Of a stretch of DNA of 64,000 nt, positions 57,127-64,000 are shown in pieces. Positions within the stretch are counted from its first letter, which is position 1. Every line of letters begins with the position of its first letter. The position numbers and the translations under genes are program-made. The notes beneath the pieces were generated by a model. The model was given only the letters and a program-made list of their open reading frames with translations. It was not told the origin of the DNA and searched no databases. Source of the stretch: Okapia johnstoni (taxonomy: Eukaryota > Chordata > Mammalia > Artiodactyla > Giraffidae); contig CM044309.1 of the NCBI GenBank assembly GCA_024291935.2, positions 99,845,628 to 99,909,627 on the forward strand, written 5' to 3'.

Positions 57127-57352
57127 GGGTGTCCCAGGTGATGCTGGTGGTACAGAACATGCCTGCCAATTCAGGAGACATAAGAGACGCAGGTTTGATC
57201 CCTGCGTCAGGAAAGTCTCCTGGAGTAGGAAATGGCAACCCACTCCAGTATTCTTGCCTGGAAAATCCCATGGACAGAGGAGCCTGGCAGGCTATAGTCC
57301 ACGTGGTCACAAAGAGTCGGACACAACTGAAGTGACTTAGCTCGCATGCACA
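57127..57352 (+). mobile_element. Bov-tA SINE
   Basis: Sense Bov-tA of the ggagacataagagac head type. A possible 8-bp target duplication, agacatgt and agacgtgt, is at 57,117-57,124 and 57,354-57,361. Confidence 0.9.
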
Positions 57353-57469
57353 CAGACGTGTCTAATCCTCAATTTCCTCCTCTATGAAAGAAGAGAGTTG
57401 ATTGATTGACCAATGGTTCTGATTCGGCTACCAACAAATCACTTAAATTATTCCCACTCCAATACTGAT

Positions 57470-58075
57470 GCTGAATGCTCAGCTTCCGTGTGCACCAGTG
57501 CTGAATCAAATCTTGGAGAGAGAGTATTGGTTGAAGTAGAAAAGAGTAGCTTAATTATTTTGCCAGGCAAAGGGGGCCACAGTGGGCCAAGGTCTTCAAA
57601 ATTGTGTGTCCTAACTTGGAGAAGATTGTGAGAAGTTTTATAACAATGGTTCAAAGAGACTGATCAGTTCATTGACAGTTTTCTGATGGGTTGGTGGTGA
57701 GGTAAGCAGGAGTCAGCATCATCAATATTCAGGTCCAACTGGTCTGGGGTCTGCATGCTTCTGGGCAGCATGCCATTGTTAATTGTTAACTTCTCCACCT
57801 GAAGGGAGTTTCAGTATCTGCAGACTAGCTCAAAGATATTGTTGTGTATATCCGTTGATGGGGAAACAGCACCTTGTCCCAAGGCTGCTCTTGACTGTTT
57901 CTCCCTGGTCTAGTATCCCCTCCTTTCCCTAGTTAACAGTTCCTTGAATCTACCCACTGAAACTCAGGGAAGGTCACGGAGGCTGAAAGACGGCTGTTAC
58001 TTGTAACCAAAAATGGAGGACACAGAAAGGCTTTGTGCCCAGGAGCCCCGCAGGGCCCTGCTGGGTATCAATACT
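57470..58075 (-). mobile_element. LTR-type sequence B, ERV-derived
   Basis: Antisense and related to sequence A at 54.2 kb: both have a TGTGTG/TGCACC U5-like start, a reversed poly-A region (attattttgcc near 57,557), the gggagtttcagtatctgcag U3 block here, an actcagggaaggtc block (57,963), and an end with gggccctgctggg. It directly abuts an MLT1-type LTR of the opposite orientation. No retroviral coding sequence is seen. Confidence 0.5.
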
Positions 58076-58079
58076 TTCG

Positions 58080-58535
58080 TTATGAGTTGAATTATGTCCC
58101 TCCCAAAAGGTATGTAAAGGTCCTAAACCCAGGACCTGCAAATGTGAACTTTGCTGGAAACAGAGTCATTGCAAATATAATTTGGCAAGATGAAGTCAAC
58201 CTGGAGTACGGTGGAACCTAATCCAATATAACTAGTCAATATAAAAGGAGAGCAAGTGCCCCAGAGGATGCTCATGGAGGGAAGAGGCCATGTAATGATG
58301 GAGGCAGAGACTGGAATCATGCTCCTGCAAACCAAAGAAAGTCAACACAAACACCAGAAGCTGGTGGGAGAGCCATGCACGTATTTCCCTTACTGTTTCA
58401 GAGGGAGCATGGCCCTGCTGACACCATGATTTCAGATTTCTGGCCCCCACAGCTGTGAGATAACAAATTCCTACTATTTTAAACCACCCCATTTGCGGCA
58501 CTTTGTTATGGCTGCCCAAGGAAACTAAGAATCTT
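58080..58535 (+). mobile_element. MLT1-type LTR
   Basis: Sense, near full-length MaLR-type LTR: gttgaattatgtccctccc start, aacctaatccaatataacta, gaagaggccatgtaatgatg, tttctggcccccacagctgt, and ggctgcccaaggaaactaag end. The 62-codon frame at its start is non-coding. Confidence 0.85.
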
Positions 58536-59905
58536 TAGGAAGGAGACAAGAAAATCTGTATTTTGAAAGCTACACCCTCCCTGGTGGTGATTCTGCTACG
58601 AGCAAGGTGTGGGACCACTAGACAGATGACGTCTGAGTTTCTATCTAGATCTCAGATTTTATGATTCAAGGATACATGTATTGTAAACAGAAGCGAAAAA
58701 ACAAACAGGTAGACTACATATTCATTGCTGAAATAAGGTTGAGAACTACTAGCGCACAGTGACAATGCAAAAATTCTCCCTCCCACTTATGACAATGACG
58801 CCCTAAATGGTGCTGTTCTATAAGCTGCTATTCTAGAAGTACCAGGCACTTGAAGGTCAATTCAATTTTGTCTTGACAAACACATCTGTTTGAACTTACT
58901 TGCTCTTTGAGATATTATGCTGATTCAGTTTTCCTTCAGTAAGTGTTGGGGTACGGTTTGTGATAAATTTGCTTCCTAATGGGTAATACATCTTCTAGGT
59001 ATGAACATCCAATTCTTTGCAATTGTCTGTGATGATTGATCTTAAACTATCATTTCTTGGTCTGTGGCATCAAGTGCAAACTTATCTTTCATATTGCCAA
59101 CTCCAGACACGTCTCTCTCCTGCCTGGGTCTGCCCTTGAGACACAATAAAGTGGATGCATGACGCTGCAGCAGCATCAGAGATATGCAAGATGCCTGGAG
59201 CTGACAGGGTGCCCTGAGTAATGGCTGCAACCTTCCAGAACACACCAGTGGGGCCTCCTTCCACAGATGCCCCAGACAATAATGACCCTTTACTCCACAA
59301 TACGTCTTTTTTCATCACTCATGAAAACTATTCTTCTACATTTTCCACTTTATCTTGTGGCTTGGCCATGGACTGCTGATGGGAATGCTGTAGGAAATGC
59401 AGTTCTTAGAAGGGGAAAAATGCAGAGGAAGAAAAGAAACTCTCTTCAGCACTTTTCTGTTCTATAGTATCTCACTGCATTGAAGAGGATTGAGAATATT
59501 AGTCAAAAGTAATCAGGCAGTTGAGGAACAGAAAGAGAAGCGGTCTTGCGTAGCCCTGTTTGATAAGTGTTTTCAGCACACTGGTGGGGGCTCCTGACTT
59601 CTGTCTCCATCATGTGTATGCATAATTGTGTTTGGGCTTATTATCCCCAAACTTGCATGATCTCTGTCCACTCTAATAGGAATGCTAAAGTAAGAGAAAT
59701 CTATCATGTTGTTATAATAACTGCGCTTCCTCCATCCTCTGCCTCACAGATGAAGAAGGTTGTTTATTTATAGGCCACTGTAGCAAATACATTACCTTTT
59801 ATCTCTTCTATCAGGATTGATAAGATTAATGCATGGGAAGTATTCATATATTCATCTGGCCAGTTTGTGAATAGATTACCTCCAGAATATTATAAAGTTT
59901 CTAAC
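58536..59905. other. Unique DNA
   Basis: About 1.37 kb, no recognised repeat. Around 59,040-59,320 two minus-strand frames of 67 and 78 codons overlap, neither with a domain. Nothing supports an exon. Confidence 0.5.
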
Positions 59906-59917
59906 ATTAGGACCTAC

Positions 59918-60056
59918 AGGGACTTCGTGTCTGTCCAGTGGTTAATACTATGCACTCCCCCTGCAAGGGTTGCAGGTTCAATCCCTGGTCAGGGAAGTAA
60001 GATCCCGCATGCTTTGTAGAGCAGCCAAAATAAATAAATAAACTATTCTACTTAAG
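59918..60056 (+). mobile_element. CHR-type SINE with target duplication
   Basis: Sense CHR-type SINE: gggacttcgtgtctgtccag head, ggttcaatccctggtcaggg B box, aaataaataaataaac tail. Target-site duplication attaggaccta at 59,906-59,916 and 60,057-60,067, exact. Confidence 0.92.
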
Positions 60057-60074
60057 ATTAGGACCTATGGCTAA

Positions 60075-60145
60075 ACTTATATTTGTACCCCTCATCTTTC
60101 ATTTTTGTATCTGGCACATAATAGGAACTCAATCTATTTTTTTAA
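60075..60145 (+). mobile_element. L2 3' end fragment
   Basis: The string tatctggcacataataggaa followed by ctcaatct is the L2 3' terminus; the upstream part is short and diverged. Confidence 0.5.
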
Positions 60146-60163
60146 TCAGAATTGCTTTATTAT

Positions 60164-60486
60164 GAAGTGAAGTGAAGTGAAAGTTGCTCAGTTGTGTCTG
60201 AATCTTTGCGACCCCATGGACTATACAGTCCATGGAATTCTTCAGGCCAGAATACTGGAGTGGGTAACCTTTCCCTTCTCCAGGGGATCTTCCCAACCAA
60301 GGGATCCAACCCAGGTCTCCCACATTGCAGGTGGATTCTTTACCAGCTGAGCCACAAGGGAAGCCCAAGAATACTGGAGTGGGTAGCCTATCCCTTCTCC
60401 AGCAGATCTTCCCAACCCAGGGATCGAACTGGGGTCTCCTACATTGCAGGCAGATTCTTTACCAAGTGGGCTATGAGGGAAGCCCA
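60164..60486 (-). mobile_element. Bov-tA SINE with duplicated tRNA-like head
   Basis: Antisense. A complete Bov-tA (60,164-60,366, with the ccatggactatacagtcc deletion variant) is followed at once by a second copy of its head plus the start of its body (60,367-60,486), again ending in gggaagccc. The element strand therefore reads head, partial body, head, full body. Confidence 0.93.
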
Positions 60487-62332
60487 TAGACATAGCCATT
60501 TTCATTTCTAACAATAAAGTGAAGGAGAAGCACACAAAATCCAGTACCATGCAGGTGCTCATTCCAAAATAATTGAGAATCAAGTATCAGATGCGAATCA
60601 AGACCTCAAATGCTTTCTTGGACTGCTTTATAGGAGTGGGAATTTATAGGTATACTACAAACATTCTGGAGAACTGAGGCTAAGGATGAGAAGGGCTATA
60701 AATCACACATGTGCTTGAATTGAAGCAATGGTTTTGGAGTATGCCGATATTTCTACTTAATGGACACAATTTAAAACAAATGTTCATTGATATTATAGTA
60801 TACCTGTTCATCTGTATCAAGGCTCTTCATACTCAAAGGGTCAGTTATTGCAAGCCAAATAAGGGTTTCATATGAATGTGAAAAATCACCAATGTGGTGC
60901 CTTAAATATAAAAAACTCAGCTCTTATTGAATGGCAACAGGATCAAGATATGGAAATTAGCACTGTGGAATATTTTAAGACACTCAAAGATCGGATAGAT
61001 TCAGCATTCATTTGACTAAGTACTTGCAAATGTTATGTAGAATAATTACTTAATCACAGAATATCTGCTTACAAAAGCAAAAAGCTATTAGGAGCAACAT
61101 TAAGATGAATAATTATGATTTTTACTAGTGCTTTACGGGAGTATAATTTTTATACCGTTAAATGTCAGATCCCAAGTGATCAGCTTAATGACTTTGTTCA
61201 CGTGTATACTTCTATGAAATCATCACTTATTCAAAAAATATAGAATATTTCCACTACATCAAAAATATATTTTGGTTTAAACATGATGCTAAGCTGCAAA
61301 TATTGGGAAGAAGAGGTGGGATTACATGCCCCCAAATTTAAGTTAGTTGGAAAGCAGAATTCAGTTGACAAATATTCGTTTTACACATAAAGTTCAGGTA
61401 TGTTTCCAGTATATATCATGATGGTTTCCCATGTATCTCAAAGTTACTCAACTATATGCTCACTATGATCCATTAAAATATTTTTTAAATGTTTGTGTGA
61501 TTTTAAACAATAAATAGCATTTGCTGAAGGAAGATTTTTCCATTGTTTCTATTTTTCTATATCAGTCAGTCTCCCTCAAAATTGCTTTCTCTGAAGGTAC
61601 AGATAATTGTAGTTAAGAGGATACTAGTGACACCTAGTGCTTATCCACTAAAAATGTCTGCATTTAGGAGAACATTTATTTTCTGAGTTAGCTACTGTTA
61701 ATCAAGTTCTTGTTTATGTGCAGAAAACTGACAATAATAATCTCAGTGCTATTTCATGCTGTTAAGGACTAAATGGGTAACCTTCCAACATAACCTCTTA
61801 ACATAATTAAAGCAAACAGATTTGACATTAACACTGTGCATTAAGAGCTAGCGTGGAGGATGAGAGGACCTCAGAATAAGGAGGTATATGCTTGAATCAG
61901 AATTTTATTATTCATAAGCAGGTAGAAATACTTCAAAGTTGTGGCAGATCGGCTAAGTCTGTTTATTGGGAACTGGTAGGTGACACAGAGGGGACAGAGA
62001 TGGGACCTCTGATGGGACCACAATGAAAAAAGACATAAAGAAAGCTCCTTATGATTGATAAATTGGTTCTAAGATTTTCTATATCTTAGGTTAGATGCTG
62101 AAATACAATGAGCCAAGTAGGCAAACAGAGAAAGGCTTGGACTATAGAGTTGGTCACTGAAATTAGAGTCACAGCATCCTCTCCCTCCCTCCAGTCTAGG
62201 AAGAAAATCTCAGCTCTCAGTCCATGTGTGTAAATCATTGAAACCAAAACATTTTCCCATCTGCCTATCATTCCTTATGCCACTGTCAGACTCCATCCTC
62301 ACAATCTATCAAAATCTTGCTATCGTTTCATA
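60487..62332. other. Repeat-poor unique DNA
   Basis: About 1.85 kb, AT-rich, no recognised repeat, exon or RNA gene. Frames are short (61 codons at most). Confidence 0.5.
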
Positions 62333-62648
62333 TGTCTGTGTGAAAGTCACTCGGTGGTGTCTGATTCTTTGCAGCCCCATCAACTATTCAGTCCATGGAA
62401 TTCTCCAGGCCAGAATACTGGAATGGGTAGCCTTTCCCTTCTCCAGGGGATCTTCCCAACCCAGGGGTCAAACCAGGGTCTTCTGCATTGCAAGTGGATT
62501 CTTTAGCAGCCAAGCCACAAGGAAAGCCTGAGAATACTGGAGTGGGTAGCCTATCCCTTCTCCAGGGGATCTTCCCCAGTCAGAGATCGAACCTGGCTCT
62601 CCTGCATTTCAGGCAGTTTCTTTACTGTCTGACCACCAAGGAAGCCCA
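62333..62648 (-). mobile_element. Bov-tA SINE with duplicated tRNA-like head
   Basis: Antisense; same structure as at 60.2 kb. The full unit runs to about 62,528 and the second head unit to 62,648, both ending in an aagcc motif. It shares the body variant ctattcagtccatggaattc with the 60-kb element. Confidence 0.93.
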
Positions 62649-62654
62649 TAATGT

Positions 62655-63001
62655 GTGTGCTGTGCTGTGCTGTGTAGTGCTTAGTCGCTCAGTCATGTCT
62701 GACTCTTTGTGAACCCATGGACTGCAGCCCACCAGATTCCCCTGTCCATGGGGATTCTTCAGGCAAGAATACTGGAGTGGGTTGCCATGCCCTCCTCCAG
62801 GGGATCTTCCCCACTCAGGGACTGAACCCAGGTCTCCCTCATTGCAGGCAGATTCTTTACCGTCTGACCCATCAGGGAAGCCCCAGATTACTGGAGTGGG
62901 TAACTACCCCTTCTCCAGGGGATCTTCCCAACCCAGGGCTCAAACTAGGATCTCCTGCATTGCAGGCAGAGTCTTTACCAGCTGAGCTAACAGGGAAGCC
63001 C
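62655..63001 (-). mobile_element. Bov-tA SINE with duplicated tRNA-like head
   Basis: Antisense; the full unit (body with the complete tggactgcagcccaccag stretch) ends at about 62,882 and is followed by a second head unit to 63,001. The low end has a tgtgctgtgctgtgctgtg tail. It lies 6 bp from the preceding element. Confidence 0.93.
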
Positions 63002-63004
63002 TAT

Positions 63005-63445
63005 ATATCATATATCATATGCTAGATTCTAAATTCTGGAGATAAAGTTGTATACAATATAGATAAGCTTTCTCATGAAGTTTATATTCCAGTACAATTC
63101 ATAGATAATAACTGTAACATAATGGAGATAATTTCAGATAGAGATAAGTAGTGATAAGGAGGAAAATGAGGTAATGTAGAATAGAGTGATGACAGAGAAA
63201 TAAAGAAATAAATTTTGCTAAGTTATCCAGGAAACCTCTCAGAGGAGGTGATTCATAAACAGAGAGTTGAAAGAGAAGGCATGTGAAGACATGGGAGAAA
63301 ATCTGATACCAGCAAGTGCAAAGGTCTAGGGGTAGGAAGAATCTTGACTTATTTAAAGAACAGAAAGAAGCCCAGTGTGGCAGGAGCTGTATGTGGAGAA
63401 GATCAGGTCTGAGAGACAGACTAGAATGAGACTTTGCAGGTTGTA
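63005..63445 (+). mobile_element. Ancient interspersed repeat, family uncertain
   Basis: The strings agtgataaggaggaaaatga, aacctctcagaggaggtga, ccagcaagtgcaaaggtcta and agcccagtgtggcaggagct occur in the order of a common ancient mammalian repeat whose name I cannot give with confidence. A 124-codon minus frame over it is not a gene. Confidence 0.4.
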
Positions 63446-63798
63446 ATGGGCTCAATGGTTGTGTTCCCCCCAAAATTAATATGTTGAGGCCTCAGCCCCT
63501 GGTGCAATGGTGTTTGGAAGTGGGACACTTGGGAGGTAATTGTGTTTACATTAGGAATGAGGGTGGGGTCCTCATGATGGGATTAGTGCTCTTACAGGAA
63601 GAGAAAGAGAGACAGTCTCTCTCTCCACTCCACACACCAAGGAAAGACCATGTGAGAACAGAGCAAGAAGCCAGCTGTCTATGAGACAGGAAGCAGGTTC
63701 TCACCAGACTCTGAATCTGTTGGCAACTTGATCTTGGACTTGGCTTGCAGAACCATGAGAAATAAGGATCAATTGTTTAAGCCACCAGTCTATGATAG
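63446..63798 (+). mobile_element. MLT1-type LTR, cut by Bov-tA
   Basis: Sense MaLR LTR: ggttgtgttccccccaaaat, ggtggggtcctcatgatggg, ccatgtgagaacagagcaag, gatcttggacttggcttgca, and taagccaccagtctatgata. Its end is replaced by the Bov-tA at 63,800. Confidence 0.85.
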
Positions 63799-63799
63799 T

Positions 63800-64000
63800 T
63801 TGGGCTTCCCAGGTAGTGTTAGTGGTACAGAACCGGCCTGCCAGTTCAGGAGACATGAGATGGGGATTCCATCCCAGTTGGGAAGATCCCCTGGTGGCAA
63901 CCCACTGCAGTATTCCTTCCTGGAGAATCCCATGGGCGGAGGAGCCTGGTTGGCTACAGGTCCATAGCATCACAAAAAGTCAGGCACATCTGAAGCAGCT
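63800..64000 (+). mobile_element. Bov-tA SINE, running off the window
   Basis: Sense Bov-tA of the ggagacatgaga head type, with a small deletion before ggcaacccactgcagtattc. The 3' tail lies beyond the window edge. Confidence 0.88.

Noticed and set aside
59042..59318. Two overlapping minus-strand frames in GC-richer DNA
   Set aside because: Neither shows a domain, and two different frames are open over the same DNA, which fits chance.
60129..63025. Several 100-113 codon frames in the Bov-tA cluster
   Set aside because: All are translations of Bov-tA heads and bodies.
1..64000. CRISPR array, operon or phage-like system
   Set aside because: Direct repeats here are interspersed mammalian elements with no regular spacers, and there is no prokaryotic gene organisation anywhere.

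Overview
The window is nuclear DNA of a pecoran ruminant (cattle, sheep, goat or a close relative). The evidence is the repeat content: many BovB (RTE) LINE copies, Bov-tA/BovA/BOV-A2 SINEs, CHR-type tRNA-derived SINEs typical of cetartiodactyls, and ruminant-type L1 3' ends, on a background of mammal-wide L1M, L2, MIR, MLT1, Tigger and MER5-like relics. I cannot assign a species or chromosome. I found no supportable host protein-coding exon, no intact RNA gene, no CpG island and no CRISPR or prokaryotic feature. The long open frames are retrotransposon relics or chance frames over SINEs.

Layout. 0-7.6 kb: L1 relics, a Tigger1-like end and many Bov-tA/BovA SINEs, several inserted into L1. 7.9-17.7 kb: four BovB copies, the largest (12,935-15,112) with a broken reverse transcriptase frame, and opposing copies that form long inverted repeats. 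17.7-24.7 kb: a MIR, then a long antisense L1 (19,255-23,110) carrying CHR SINEs and a younger L1. 24.9-32.5 kb: mostly unique DNA with isolated insertions, one a BovB tail inside an L1 tail with a visible 9-bp target-site duplication. 32.6-35.0 kb: two same-strand BovB copies. 35-46 kb: mixed unique DNA with MIR, L2, MLT1, a young BOV-A2 and a terminal-inverted-repeat DNA transposon (44,563-45,014). 46.4-53 kb: one BovB, a few SINEs, an L2 and a 2.7-kb block free of repeats I recognise. 54-58.5 kb: a MER5-like relic and three LTR-type sequences. 59.9-64 kb: a CHR SINE, three Bov-tA elements with a duplicated tRNA-like head, an MLT1 LTR and a Bov-tA running off the end.

No set of genes works together here. 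The story is chronology: old mammalian repeats (L2, MIR, L1M, MLT1, Tigger) were hit by CHR SINEs, then by BovB, Bov-tA and ruminant L1, often leaving readable target-site duplications. By rough tally, recognisable repeats fill about 40% of the window and BovB alone about 11%. Repeat names come from sequence memory, not a database search; element edges are generally good to about 10-30 bp unless a target-site duplication is cited. I did not find a previously undescribed system. The best leads are a one-base deletion shared by two diverged BovB copies, the head-duplicated Bov-tA elements, a compact inverted-repeat transposon, perfect palindromes, and an unassigned GC-richer segment near 23.5-24.0 kb.
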